In this document: positions 44,701-58,763 of the stretch, one piece after another
How the letters are laid out: every line of letters begins with the position of its first letter
Numbering within the stretch: the first letter of the stretch is position 1
NCBI GenBank assembly: GCA_001179505.1
Contig: CDMY01000770.1
Span: 79,079-143,078, forward strand
Length of the DNA: 64,000 nucleotides
Origin: Vitrella brassicaformis
Lineage: Eukaryota; Sar; Vitrellaceae
Reading direction: 5' to 3'
Translations under genes and position numbers: made by a program
The notes under the pieces: model-generated
What the model was told of the DNA's origin: nothing
Databases searched by the model: none
The model's input: only the letters and a program-made list of their open reading frames with translations

Positions 44701-47700
44701 GTGGGCTGGCCGATGTCGACTGAAGGTCGGGGAAGTCGGCCAGCGATGGCGCTGACTGCCGCGCAGAGCGTGCCGGGCCCCAAGCCACGGCGGGCTGCTC
44801 CTCGCCATCGTCGCTTTTCTGCGGTGTAGTGGTGCCGTCATGGACTCCCGCATTGGCGATCTCGGCCTTTTTGTCCTCCTCAATGAGCTTCTGCCTCCGC
44901 TCGTCCGACAGAGGGGCTGCGGCGAACGCCAGGGGGAAGTCGTTCTCGAGCGCCTTCTGCACCAGACAGAGGGTGACGGCCGACGAGCAGAAGCTAGTGG
45001 CGGGTGCGTTTGTCGACGCGAGGGATGAGGAGAAGGATATGGCGCTCTTGATGTTTGGCGTGGCGCCCCGCGCCCAGTTGGACGACTGGCTCGACGCAGT
45101 AGTAGGGGGCGAGGCCGACGACGGTGAGGATGGGCCGAGGTCCACATCGTGCTTCCGCTGCGCCGCCGTTATGTCGTCACGCAGTCGGGTCTGACGCAAA
45201 AGAGAGAGAGAGAGAGAGATTGGGGAGTGGGGGAACGGTGCGTGAGGGAGAGGGACCTACCAGCTCGTTGCTGATGGTGTGTATGGCTGATTGGAGTTCC
45301 TTGATGTGGCCGTCGAGCGGGGCGAAGTCGGTGGGGGGCGCTACACTGTCACGGCTGGACTCTGACGGGGAGGTGGCCGCGTCGGTGTTGATCGACAGCA
45401 GGTGATCCAGATGCCCGGACAGCCCACGCAGACCCTGGAGAAGACACACGATGTCCAGCACGAGAAGAAGAACAGTTTCGTTCTCCAGTCAGTGTCTGTC
45501 ATTTCTTCCGCTTGTGTGCGTGCGTACCTTCTTGACACGCTCGGTGCCCTCGGCCATCCCAGTGAAGGACACCTCCTCTCGGCTGAGTGCCGCACTGCAC
45601 CATACAAACGTTATATATGTTATAAGACAGAAAAGACCCATCCATGCATCCATTTGTGAGTCAGACCGCCTCGCCCCTCCCTCCCTCCAACCCACACCAC
45701 TCACCTGAGTCTCTTCCACTCATTGGCGGCCCTGTCGCCCTCGGCCGTCACCTCCCCCAGCCGCTGCAGCCACGGCGGGACAACACCTGCCTGCGGCCCG
45801 CCATCACCCAGCGCCGTCGCTGCACCGACGTTGCGCACAGGGTGGTTGGTCAAGGCCCAGTCATCCACATCAAACAGTACCCCGAAACGGACCTCCGCAT
45901 CGGCCTTCTCCAGGTCTGCCGGGCTCTCCAGCAGCGGGCCGGTCGGCGGCGGGTCGGGGGGTGTTCGGTGAGTGTCGGTGTGTGTCTCGTGAAGGTCGCT
46001 GGGGTGCAGCACTTGCAGGCGCGATGGTGCAAGGGAGAGTGCGGACGCCTCAAAGGCGTAGAGCGCCTTGACTATCGTCTGCCACCCCTTGAGCAGCTCC
46101 ACCAGGTCAGCGGGCACCCCGCCGCTCGAGCAGTTCTTGAGCACCTCCAGCACATCGTCCATTATAGCCACCAACTCCACCAGCGTATTCAGGCCGCCCT
46201 CGCCTTCAATCATGGTCTTGGTGGCCTTGAGGAGGTGGACGCACCACTTCCAGCAGCCGCCGATGACGGGCAGCTGCTTCTTGCGGGCCGTGGCCGACTG
46301 AGAGCCGCCGATGCCGCCCATTCCCACGCCGACGGCCTTTGGTTTGAGGGATGCCAGGGAGTCGCTGGCGTCACGACGCATGCATGAAGCGCGACGCTCC
46401 AGACGCACTCGGAGGCCGGACAGCGCACCGTCTGCAAGCGTGGGCAGGGGGAGGTGAGGTGTGTTGGTCGGATGCGCGTGCGCGTGGCAACCTACCTACC
46501 TTTGGCGAAGAGCTGCATGGCTCTGTCGAGCTGGTCGGCCACGGCGACGAAGTTGTTCTCCTGCTGCTGGGCCGCATGGCGCATCGTCTGAAGCTCTTCA
46601 TCCAAACGCTGACAGAGAGAGGGAGGGAGAGAACACGCCCATCCGATCGCACCCACCCGTCTCGCCTCTGCGTCAGCCTGTGTGTGTGTGTGTACCTGGA
46701 CTGCCGTGTTGAGTACGGCTGTGTCGGTCGTGAGCTGGAACGGCTCGTCAGGTGAGTGTGTGGGCGCCTTGAGCTCAGCGAAGAGCCGCATGAAGAACTG
46801 CAGGGGGTGGTGGTTGGACCACGCCTGTGTCAACATCCCCAGGGGAGCCACTCGCTCAGACAGCCCCTGCACACGCACCACATCAGATAGACACCACTGA
46901 GGGAAATCGCTCCGTCTGTCCGTTCTTCCTTTCGATTACCCGCAGAGTGCATTGGAGGTTGATAAAGATGTTGCAGAGTTTCTGCGCCCTCGAGCTGAAC
47001 CTGTGAATGGCCCGCCACCTGTCGCTGACGCTGGCCCGCTGTTCGACGTCAGTCGGCATCTTGACGGGCGGGATGAGCGCCACGGGGCTCTTGAAGGACA
47101 CCAGGAAGTGGGAGGAGAACTGGTAGTGGTGCTGCAGAGACAGCAGGAACTGATACACCCCCTGCAGCGCCACCGCGGACGACTGGATGGTGGCCCTGCA
47201 CTCCACCAACTGCGCAGTGCTGCTGGCGTGCTTGGCCTCGAGATCGGACAGCTCCTGCACACACACAGACACACAGAGAGGAGACGAGGGTCTTGGTGGG
47301 CCTGTGGGAGGGGAGCCAGTCTCGCTGTGTGTGAGGGGTGGGTGTGCTGTGTGTGTACCTTTTGTATTTTGTTGGTTTTGTTTTCGTAGTCGATGCGGTC
47401 CTTCTTGGTGACATATCCGCTGCTGTCGCCCGTCAGGCTCAGCTCCCTCAGCGTCTCAATCACAGACGACTGGGCCCTCGCCACCTCCTGCACACACACA
47501 CACACACACATGGGTGACTCCGCATGGCCATTGTCTCGACCACACACCCCGACCTGTGCCTCAGCAGCGAGCCTGGATAGCTGTTTGGAGGTGTCCCTGC
47601 TAATGGTGTCGAGCAGGCTGCTGAGGGCCTCCTTGAGCACCCGCTCTCGCGTGACAGCCACCTCCTCGAGCGACACTGGGGGCGGCAGGGCCGCCGCAGA

Positions 47701-50700
47701 CAGCCAATCGTGCAGAGGGGCCAGCAGGAGGGTGTCCATCAGGCCGGCATACATCTCACGCCACTCGCCGAGGATACACAACACATCCTCCAGTGTCTGC
47801 ACTCAGTCACATACCATACACCATGCAGTCGAGACTTGAGGCTTTGTTGCTCCCCCCTCTCTCCACGCGTGGCTTATCTCACCTCTTGGAAGATGCCGTG
47901 TGTGCCGGTGGGCCCGAGGGCGTAGGAAATGATGCGCGTGAGGCGGAACGGCACACACTCGGGCACCCGCAGCCGCGCCCCCCTGTCGAAGCAGATCGAC
48001 ACGTCAACGTGCACCACCTCGCCCGTCCTCGCGTCGAGAAGGATGTTGTCCAGGTGCCGGTCGCCGAGGCCAATCAGGTGCCCGATGGCCGAGTGAATGG
48101 CCGTGGATGTGGCGAACGACGCCGTCAGCGCCGTGTGGTGTGCGGGGTGGGTCGACGAGAGGAACAGCTCGCGAGATATGATGTCGGGCGGCGTCTCGCT
48201 CTGCAGCTCCAAAAACACCTGACATGACAGACACAGCAAGGTGTGAGGGGAGAGAGGCTGGGTCCCTTCTCGAAGCCCTAAATCTGTCCCAAGGCCTGGC
48301 TGACCTCTTTCATCATGTCGGCTGGCCAGTCCTTCCTCTGTGTGGTGTTAGGATTCATGCCCCGCCTCTCCAGCTTCTCCTGCACCTTCCTGTGGTACGC
48401 CTCGGTCGCACCCTCAATCCGCCCCGCCACAGCAGCGGCGATCCGCGACACCAGGCGCACGGCGGTCTCGTCGGTGGGCCCACCGCCCACGCCCCCGCCG
48501 CCCTCCTCGAAGTGCTTGCGGTAAGGCTGGAACTTGTGGTGGAAGTCGGTCTCCTTCCGCTGCGAGCCCGTCAGGTTTGTGAGGGAGATGATGCCGCCCT
48601 GCTGCGGGGCCACGGGCGCAGACGCCTTCAACTGCGCCTGCAGAAGGCGCAATTGCTCCTGTGTGTGGGAGATGGAAAACAAACAGGTAATGGTGGACGG
48701 GCTTATGTGTCGGGTCACTCAATTCACCCGTACCTTTTGTATTTTCCTCTGCTTGAGGAGGGCGAAGAAGGGCACGGCGTTGTTGACCCACCGAATCAGC
48801 CCCGACCTGGGCGACAGTGGCACCACGTCATAGTGCCTGCACCGCCAGCCTGCCCTGCCCTCCTCCTCGAGCACTCTCGTCGTGAGGGCCAGGACCTGCA
48901 TCAGCCGCTGATCGAGCTGCAGGTCGTCGCGGCCCTTGAGCAGAAAAGTGTGCTGCTGCCCTTTGTCGTCCTCTATAACCACCTTCTTGGGCCGCGTCTT
49001 GGTGGCCAGGCAGGACACCTTGGGGCCGAACCTGCAGAGTGGCAGGAGGGCGGGGGCGCCTGAGGGAGTAGTGGTGGGGAGGTGCAGCAGGGGCTGCTTG
49101 AGGGGCGTGTCGGTGGCCACTGACGAGCTGAGCTGCTCGAGCGAGGGGGAGATCTCACGCAGCGGCTGCGACGGGATCCGGCCGCACTCCCTGCACATCA
49201 AATGACGTTTGGTGTGTGCCTCCTGGTCTCTCTCTTTGCGCCTCACGGGTCTCACGAACGTACTTGAGTATGGCTGTCAGGTGCGTAATGAAGCTCCGCC
49301 TCATGTTGCCTGGGTCCTTGCCAGCCTCCTCTCCCCACCGCCCCTCATCCCTCCTCTCACCAGCACCACCACCACCACCACTCTCCGTTGCCCGCTGCCT
49401 CTCGTCGTCCTCACCTAGCGAAGCGTGCGCATCCAGCGCATATCGCAGCTGCGGCACAATACGCGACAGGAACCGCCTGGCGGCGATCGAGTCCACCACG
49501 GGCGCCCCGCCGCCACTGAGCATCTTGATGGCATCAACGGCCTTCTGCACGCCCTTGGCAGACGGGGACGGCGCGCTGGCCTGCGGTGCGGGGGCAATGG
49601 GCTGGACGGGGGGGAAGTCCACCTGCTGCTGCCGACCCCGCCTGCCGCCGCGGTGAGGGGGGAGTCGTTGCTGGCGTGGGGGAGTGGGCGTGGACCCGGG
49701 CTGGGGGAGGACGGTATCGCCCGAGAGGCTGACAAGTGCGGCGTGGAACTCGTTGACCTTGCCGTAGAGCAGCGGGAGGATGCCCGGCTGGAGGGACATG
49801 TCTGAGTTGATGAAGGCCACGATGCGCTCGAGGTACCGGTGGGAGACCTCATCAATGGGGTTGGCCAGGGCGGCCACGCCCTCCAACAGACCCGACAGCG
49901 CCTGCACCATGTCGGGCTGGTGCTCCCGCAGACACTCCATCGCGCGCCCGCCCTCAGATAGCCGCACTGAAGCGTCATGGCCTCCATCCTTGGCGGCATC
50001 GTCTCTCTCGGCTGCAATCGACTGTTCCGACACACTCGCGGCGAAGAGTGTGTGTCTGGGGCAGGCGTCAGAGAGTCGCCAGAAGAGGCGCAGGGCCGCC
50101 TGCCGTGAGAGGGGGTGTGGGTGGCGTGTGGTGGCCAGCAGCTGAGGCGCGACCTGTAGCCATACGGCGGGTGGGATGGCGGGTGCGGTGATGGTCTCGA
50201 GGGCCAGCTTGGGGTTGAACTGAGCGGGCAGAATCTTGAGGCACCGCAGCAACATCTTGACCAGGGTGGCGTGCGGGGGCGGCAGGATGCACTCAGACTG
50301 TTGTTCTGCACCCCACCCCCTGGCCTCCTGTGCCCCCTCTCCCCCTCCAGTCGCCTTGGGCGGCCCCACGGACATGTATCTGGCATAGGCGGCCAGGCAC
50401 TCGGTGGCCGTGAGAGTCCGCCACTTGTGCAGCGACCGGCAGTACCGCTTTAGCAGCTCCACCACGGCCGTCTTGACGCGAGGGGGGAAGAGCTCGCACA
50501 TGGCCGACGACGACAGCGCGTGAGACCAGTCAAACGCCGCCTCCGCCCCCTGCCTCTCCAGCTGTGCCAGGGACCGCCCCTTCTCCATCTCGGCTGCGGT
50601 TGGCGGTGCAGGGGGGTGCAGCTCGCTCCACTCCTTGACGGCAGTGCGGCAGACGCCCACCAGCTGTGCGAGCCGCTCGCGCAGCGGTGTGCTGCCGTCC

Positions 50701-53700
50701 TCGGTGGTGGGTGACTTGATGAGTCCCTGCTGCTTGAGCAGCTCCAGCACGTTCCACGCCAGCTGCGGCCCGTCGACCTGCCGCCGTTGGTCGTAGCACC
50801 AGTCGCCGTACCGCCGCCAGAGGTCCGCACTGTCCCTCACGATCTCACAGCCGGTCCGAAGCAGCCACCCCGCCACTTTGGGGTTGAAGAGGGGCCGGTG
50901 GGCGGCCGACAGGTGGGATGTGACGTGGTGCACTGGCGGGGGGTGCTTGGCCGCACCGGGGGGCGACGCCGACGGGTCCCAGTCTTTCTTGGTCCAGTGC
51001 TGGCCTATCGCCCGCACCACATCAGCGTCCACAGGGATGCCCGTAGAGTCGGTGTGTATGCGGCGGGTGGCGCGGATCTGCAGCAGCTGGGTCTGTAGCT
51101 GCCCGACTTTCTCCTCCAGAAGACCCCCGCTCACACGCAACGCGTCCAGCGGACTCGCGTCGCCTTCGCGAGTGCTCTCGCTGTCGATGATGACTCGGTG
51201 ATGCGCGCGCAGCATGTCGACGTACTCCGTCACGAGCTGAGCCGTGAGCTGCCCCACCAGCTGGCCGCCGTCATGGTCAGCCTTGCTGAGGTGTGGGAGG
51301 AGGGCCGTGAGGGCCTCCTGGAGGCTGGTGAAGGCGTATGGGAGGCGGCCTGTGGCGGCCATGCTGTGTGCGTAGCAGAGGCTGTGCTGGGCGGCGTATA
51401 TGGGGTCTGAGTCGTCCATGGGTGCGGGGAGGAGGGAAGGGTGCAGGAGGCTGAACGCGTAGCTCTGGTTGCCCGACCGCACTGCCATGTTATGCAGCCG
51501 CATCTGACACATTGCATTACACAGTCACGTCACGCAGACACACACGGGGACGTCAGTCACTGTTGTGTAGCCGCTCGTGTCCAGTGCACAGAAACTGTTT
51601 CTTTCTCTGTTCCACGCCCGCCTGTTGCCTCACTCACTCACCAGGTCGGTCGCAGCGAAGTGCAGCGGCAGACCAAGGCTCCTCGAGAACTGGAGACAAC
51701 AGACAGGAGAAGCTGAATGAATCTTGACCCTCGCCACCCGACCTGCCTCGCCCCCCGCTTGGTTGTTCTCACCTTCATGTCATCGATCGAGGGCAGAACA
51801 ACCTCGCCGGTCTTGCCGCCGTCAACAATTCTCTCAGTCACCCGCCGCTCCAACAAGTCCAGACATCGCAATGCCGTTGCTTGACGAGCCATGGCCCCAC
51901 AGCTGCCCAGCGACACACATGGGAAGGCCGGCATCGGCTCCACCACACTCTGCGCGCTCATGTGGGTGACGATGGACGCCCGGGCTTTGTCGAGGGAGTA
52001 GTAGAAGCGCTCCAGCAGCGGAGAGGCAGGGGCGGGAGGGTGTGGCGGCGGGTTGTCGATGAGGTCGTGTGCGGTGGCTGCCGCGTCCATGAGGAAGAGG
52101 TCGGACACCTGCGGCCACTCCGACAGACGCAGCACCATCTCGTAGTGGTAGGATGAGGGCGACGGCATCGGGGGGCTGGAGCTGCTGCCACTGCCACTCT
52201 CGTCGGCGCGGGGCGAGCTCGACCGGAGGGACTCCTCCACATCCCTCTGCTGATCAGCAGCTGCACACACGATACACGAGACAGCACAAACAAACGGACC
52301 ATGCAGCTGTGGCTCACGTCATCCTTGTCTGGTCGGTCTGCTTCGGTATCCTTACTTGCCCAGTCTGCCGGCAGCTGCGCCAGGGCCATCTGAATGGACG
52401 ACCGGCACCCTGCCCTCTCCCCGTCTAACAGCCTCAGCTGGGCCCTCACGCCCTCCAGGGCCGCCTTGGACACCACCATCTCAGCACCGGGCTGCTCATA
52501 CGTCTCCACCCACCGACTCAGCGCAGTCTTGTCGCCGAGGGCGCATGCGGCGTCCCGCCATGCGCGAGCCAGCACCACCTGCACGAGAGTGGCGTTGGCG
52601 GGGCTGAGGGCTATGGGGAGGTCGCTCGATGCGGCCGAGGCCTCGGGGGCGTCGCCGGTGGGCCGAATGACCATGACGCAGGGGCCAGTGGACTTGGCTG
52701 ACGGGGCGAGGTGCGCACGGAGGCCGTAGATAAGCTGGCACACCTCCTCCAGCCTGAATGAGACACAACAGGCACACGCACAGAGGGATGTACCCATCCC
52801 ATGCGTGTATCTGTCAGGTGTGCTATGTCTTGACCGACCGTCCACCCGCGAGGCTGATGAATGCGGGTTGCGCTTTGAGGAGCAGTGTGTCGCCCCGGTA
52901 CACCTTGCTCAGCAGGATGGCGGCCGGTGTCCGTGCCTGTGCCTGGGGGCTCTGGTCGCCGTCCAGAAACGAGTCGGCCGACGGGGTGGTCCACAGGTGG
53001 TGGTGCTGCTGGTGGGACTGCTCCTCGCGCACCAGCTGCTGCAGGACGATGGAGCACCGAGCCTTGTAGAGGTAGCACAGACCTCTGATCGTCCCTGGAT
53101 CAACGAAGACACGGTGATGGGACACACACGCACAGGAGACGTGTGTGCCGCCCACGTACCTGAGTTGTTGAGGCTGAGAGCGCTCAGCAGTGCGCTGAGG
53201 ATGGTGGCCTCGAGCTCCTCAAGCCGCTTGCTGGCCGCTCCGGCGCCCTCTGCTGGCCGATGTGCCACGCTGTTATGCTGACCAGCTGCTGCAGCTGCAG
53301 CACTGGCCGGCTCGGCCAACGGACGATGCCCACCCACATCCCGACCTGCATGCCCAATTGATAGATAATCAGAGCCACCTCGGTCGCTCGCCCGTCCATT
53401 CACTGACTGACCTTCTCCCTGTGACGGCTGGGCTGTGGTCTGCGAGGCAGCGGTGAGGGAGGAAGGACCCTGCAACGTGGGCGCCGTCAGGTCACCTACA
53501 AAAGACGACACAACACAAGATTCGATCAGGTTTGATGCAGTGACTGCATTTGCCCCACTCGTGTGATTACCGGTTGTGGGTGGATGTGGCTGTCCTGTAG
53601 TGTGTGTGGACGAGAAGCTCAGCGGGACACCCGCTCGCGGCCTCAACGAGCCAGACGGCGGAGACGCCTGTGTGCCGGCCCTTGACGCGCGTGAACCCTG

Positions 53701-56700
53701 CAGCTGGTCGTCGTCACGGACCTCGGGGGACTTTGGCGGTATGAGGGGCGGCTGTGCGGGGGCTGACGGTCTGTCACGGAGGGCGGCTATGACGTCGACA
53801 AGCCTGGTCTCGCAGACGGAGAAGTAGCCCGGAGAAGACAGGAACCGACCCAGCTGATACACACACATAGAGAGTAGGGATGAAGCCGTGAAGGTGCGTG
53901 TATCTATCGTCTCTCTCTCTGGGTGGGTGGCTGACGGACCGTGAGTCTGCTGAAGTACCGCCTGACGCCCTTCTGGAACCAGTCTGTGAAGATCTTCCGG
54001 TTGCTCTCTGCGAAGGTGATGGAGGGCACGGACAGCAGGGTGCCCTGCACGTGTGACGGGGCGTGCACCGATACTCCATCGGACGCCAACACGCACATCT
54101 GCTCCAGCAGGTGGAGGAACAGCACCACGCTGCCGGGATGCACCAGCCCGACACACCCACCGGAGGAAGAGGTGGAAGAATCACCGCCGCGACCTGTGGA
54201 CCGAACACACACAACACATACACACGAGCCGCTACGAATCCATTTCGCCATGTTGTCTCACTTGTGAATTGCGCGAGGATGTCCTGCCAGCAGGACGACT
54301 CGAGCGGCAGTGGGAAAGGGGCCTCGACGAGCTTCTTCCACCCATCAGGTCCGTCGTCGAGGGCCGCCCTGCTTGGCCCCTCCCCGATGGATGCATCGGC
54401 TGTGTCGCCCCTCATGCCCTGCAGCCACAGCCGCGAGGCCGTGCAGCTGTTGGCGGCCGACTCCTTCATCAGAGTGTGCATGTACAGCAGGAACTGCGGC
54501 AGATGCGACACAGGGGAGTCGCCCGCCTTGGCACCCGATTGCGTTCCTGCTGCTGCTGCCGCCGCCGATGAAGATGCCGGCGGCCTCCCTCTCTCCTTCG
54601 GTGTCCCTCCGCGGCCGTGACGGCCACCCGGTTCCCTCTCGTGTGTGTGTGACTGCTGCTGGCCTTCACCACTACCACCACCACCACCAGCAGCGGCTGT
54701 GGCTGCTGTGCCAATGAAGGGGAGCTCGAACCGTTGCGCCACCATGGTGTAGGCGAGGACGAGGAGGGTCCACGTGAGCTGGTGTGCGTGTGGCAGTGAT
54801 GCGGGTGGTGGGAGGAAGGGGACGGTCTCGTGGACTGACGTTGGCGACCGGGGGCCGTCGGCGCCGGCAGAAGGGGAGAGGGAGGGGCGGTAAGGCGACA
54901 CGAACGGATGGCAAAAGGCAAAGGCCTCGGGGTCTAACGGACCCAGCGACCTGACAATACACAGACAGACAGACAGACCTGACAATAGACAGACTCGCTC
55001 CGTGTGTTGAGCTGGCTGACCTGATGTTATTGAGGATGGTGAGCATCTCGTGGCTCGACGCTTTGCCCGCCTTGATGAGCACCAGGATCAGCGCCGGCAG
55101 ACACATGACGCCCTCACCACGGCACCCCACAGCAGCACCACCACCCACTTCGGCCTCCCCGCTCTCGTCACCTCCCCAGCCGCCCGGCAGCATCCGGGGC
55201 AGCGCCAGCGGGTCGGACAGCATCTCCGTCGACCACAGGGGCACATACGACGCCCTCACTAGTGCTGCCACGCCATTCGCAGAGGCAGGGTGCCGGTGCT
55301 GGTAGAGGCGGATGTGGGCGAGGGCCGTCCGTGCGTCGGTGCCACGGACGGAGTCGTCCAGTGGCGATGGGTTGAGGAGCAGCATCTCCAGAGAGCACAC
55401 GGCAGCGAACAGGCCGCCATGCAGCAGAGAGTTGAAGCGCACGTCTGGGCTGGACACCTGGAGAGCAAGGGAGCCACCCATCCCATCGGTACATGGACAG
55501 ACACACTCTGCTGCGGCCTGCCCTGCCTGTCGCCCTCTTCTGACCTTATTGATGAGACTGCGGAAGGTGGCCACGTAGAGCACGGCGCCCTCATACAACG
55601 CCCTTTGAATCTCCGCAGAGGAGTCGCTCTTGACATCCCCACCGAGGACATCCATGCCTCTGGCATTGGGCGCCATCGCCACGGCGCACCTCAGCCACAT
55701 TGCGTCAGGTGCATCAGAGCCGTCACTTGCCGCCGATATGGACGCAGCCAGCCTCTGCAAGATCTTGTGCTGAAACGGCAAAGGCAAAGAAAGAAGTGAG
55801 TCGGTCAGGTAGGGGCATGGGCGTTGTGTCACCTTGATGTGGGGGTCCTTGGTGGTCAGCCACAGGACGGCCGGGTGGGTCTCGATGGCCGCCAGTATGT
55901 CCTCGCGCACGGCCGCCTCGGTGGAGGGGTCAAGCAGCTCCAAGACGGACTCGCCCAGGGCGGACCACACCATGGCAGTGGCCGGCGAGTCACCGTACAG
56001 GGTCACAAGATCGCAAAGGACAGTGTTGCACGCCTGTGGAAACACAAACCACAAATACACCAACACCTCTGCATCTCTCCCTCTCAGTTCACTCACCGTC
56101 CAGCCGCTGTGTCTGATAGCGTCCCCGAGACCCCTCCAGAATCGCCCGAGGTACCTGGCCAGCCCCACCTGGCTCATCTCGCTGCCCCCACCACCCTCGG
56201 CGTCAGGCACATCAGTGCTATTCGGCACCAACACCAGCAAAAACAGCAGCGGCCACGGCGGACGGGCGTCAAGGATCTCCAGGTAACGCACCAACAGCCT
56301 ACTCATGGCACGCAGCGACTTGGAGAGCTCTGGCAGGGCGGCCACCTGATCCTCTGTTGCTGCTGCTGCTGCTGGGGTCTGGGGTGGCGCTGCGAGTGAC
56401 TTGACGTGTAGCTGTGCCCTGTCGATGAGTGGCGGGGGGATGGCTGGCAGGAGGGAGAGCAAAGCCGCCAGCTGACTGACGAAATACTGGACTAGGGGGA
56501 CACGAAGCTGCAGGGAAACAAGCGGCAGTGGATGAGTTGTCGATGGATGTCTGGTGTGTGTGGGAGTGTGTGAGAGACTGACCTGCGGTTCGTCTCGCCC
56601 GATGCAGACTTGATATGTCTCTCTCAACGCGTCAGCAAGGCGACCGGGGCCCGGGGAGCTGTCCACACCAAAACAACCGATCACGTCTTTGTCTGAGGTG

Positions 56701-58763
56701 CGTGTTGTGTGCACCTGACTGACTCCTTCACTCACTTGAGCAGCTGCATGAAGTCAGGATCCGTGACATATGTGAGCGCTGTCTGTGCGTCGAGGGACGG
56801 CCCCGCAGCCTTGAGCAGCTCCAGATGCAGCTCCACCAAAGGGACCACCTGAACCACCGCCACACATGACAATCGTGCGTGCAGCTGTTCTTCGTGTGGT
56901 TGGTCGTCTGCGCGCCTGTCTGACCTTGTTTCGCTGTCCCTCTGGCAGCTGTGCGTGGCAGGCCTGGAGGTAGGCGATACACTCGCTGTACACACAGCCC
57001 ACTTCTGGACCCAACAAAGCCACCGTCGCCCTCAGCAACTGGCGGATAAGCGAATGACACACAATAGAGGTTCTCTAGCCCTATATGAGTGTGTCGGCAC
57101 CCCTTCTCTCTGCTGACCTTGTCGGCTGTTTTGATGAGGTCGACGTGGTGGTCTTTGATGACGGGCTTCCAGGAGGCCTTCCCTCGACGATGACCCGGCG
57201 GCTCCGCCTGAGACGAAGACGGCGCCTCCTCGGTCTCATCTACCTGACGAACGACACACAGACACACCACAGTGCAAGCAACGTACACAGACAGGTTGTA
57301 CTTTCTGTGCTTCGCTCGCTCACTGGTTCAGCGGATTTGCCGCCGTGTGCCCGCTGGATGGCGGGGAGGGTGCGCAGGTCTGTGAGAACTCGTCGGTGGT
57401 CGTCGATGAGCTGGTCGATGGGCGTGGATGCCTTGAGGGCGGCACTGAAGGCGAGATGCAGCTCTAAATGGACCAGCACGATGCGCACACCCGTCTCACT
57501 CGGAGATCGGGCAACATCCTGACACACCCACCACATAGGCAGACAGACAGAGCTCATCGACAGCCTGCGCTGCCCTGCCCCAACACACAGTTCTCTCTCC
57601 CTTCCAAGGCTTCCGACCTGCATGGCTTTCTGCATGGCCACGAGTGTCCGCTTCCTCTGCGCCGCGCACCACTGGCGAGTGGTCTCCCCCGTCTCAAAGA
57701 ACCGCTGCCACCTGCCGAAGTACTCGAAGACCACCTTGGTTGGGTGTGGGAGGTTCTTCTTGGCCAGGTGCATCGCCCAGCCGCACGCCGTGTCGACGAT
57801 CTCGGTGAAGTGGGCCGTGAACTCGTCAGGTGCCGCGGATGCAAAGGCGTCGAGGAGAGGGAATATGGGGTTGCCGCCGGCGTCCTCGCTGAAGTTGAGC
57901 ATCGGGTCGGTGTGGCTCATGAAGTAGTCCCCGTCTGTCAGGTACTGCATCAGCTGCTCACTGACCTTCTTCCGACACGCCTGCCGCTCCCTCCCCACCT
58001 GGCTGGTGTGCCTGGCGAGATCGGGTGGCGCCTGCTGTGGTGGGCCACGGATGAGGGGGTCAGCGGCCAGCAGGGTGCGGCCGATGTCCGACACGACAAT
58101 GACGTCGAGGGGCTCCTGCGCGCAGTCCAGTGCGTTGGCCCACCACTGCCAGAACTCATACGACTTCTGCAGCGTCGTCACGAAGATCTCGAAGCACTTG
58201 AGGCCGTCCTGGTAGCCCGTCTGCATCTGACGCGACGAGGCTGCCTGCCCCTTGAGCTTGAGCAGCGCCGCCTGCAGACTGTTGAAGAGCTGCGTCGCGA
58301 TGTCGTGTTGCTGATACTGCAGACCCTCCACCAGCTGCTGGGCCGGAGTGGTTGTCAGCAGCCGATGCAGCCATCGCACCTTCTCGAATGTCTGCAGGGG
58401 CGTCTGCTGCAGCAGCACATTCGGATCGTCGAGCGGCGAGTCCGATTGCCCGCGAGGTGGACGCTTCTCATTCCTGCGGCGGGCGGGATGGCCTCCTCTG
58501 CCGTCGGGGGGGCCGCCTCGCCCTCCTGGCGGCGGCTGCTGCAGTGCGTCGGATGATTGTGAAGGGCCTCCTCTCCGTGACGGAGCTGAATCATAGGTTG
58601 GCAGGATGACGATTGGCCGGCCTCTGCCAGCCGCTCCGCTGCTGGTTGCCTCATGGTGGTGATCGTCAGCTGATGGTGTGGGCTGCTCCCCGCTGCCATT
58701 CTCCTGCTGCCGGTGATGCGGTCGGTAGACGCGGTGGCGTCTGCCGCGCTGAGGACGGTCCAT
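41749..58763 (-). CDS. SMG1: SMG1 PI3K-like kinase of nonsense-mediated decay
   Basis: SMG1 phosphorylates UPF1 during nonsense-mediated mRNA decay. The gene spans 17 kb and some 25 or more exons, the largest being about 49.2-51.5 and 43.1-45.2 kb; I estimate over 4,500 residues. The N-terminal two thirds is helical, FAT-like sequence with little obvious motif content. The kinase domain lies near 47.8-49.2 kb: LATKTRPKKVVIEDD at the start of the N lobe, HYDVVPLSPRSGLIRWV, then the catalytic loop LGDRHLDNILLD (about 48040-48080) and VVHVDVSICFDRG in place of the DFG region. SRELF and LRVPECVPFRLT are SMG1-like rather than mTOR- or ATM-like. As in human SMG1, a long insert separates the kinase from the C-terminal FATC, which ends LSQMYEGWTPWV at TGA 41749-41751. 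A poly-Gln run lies at 41956-41977. It is one gene: no start or stop signals break the chain of exons. Confidence 0.9.
41956..41977. repeat. (CTG)n repeat encoding poly-Gln in SMG1
   Basis: Seven CTG units on the plus strand, read as Gln codons in the last part of SMG1, shortly before the FATC domain. Confidence 0.85.
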
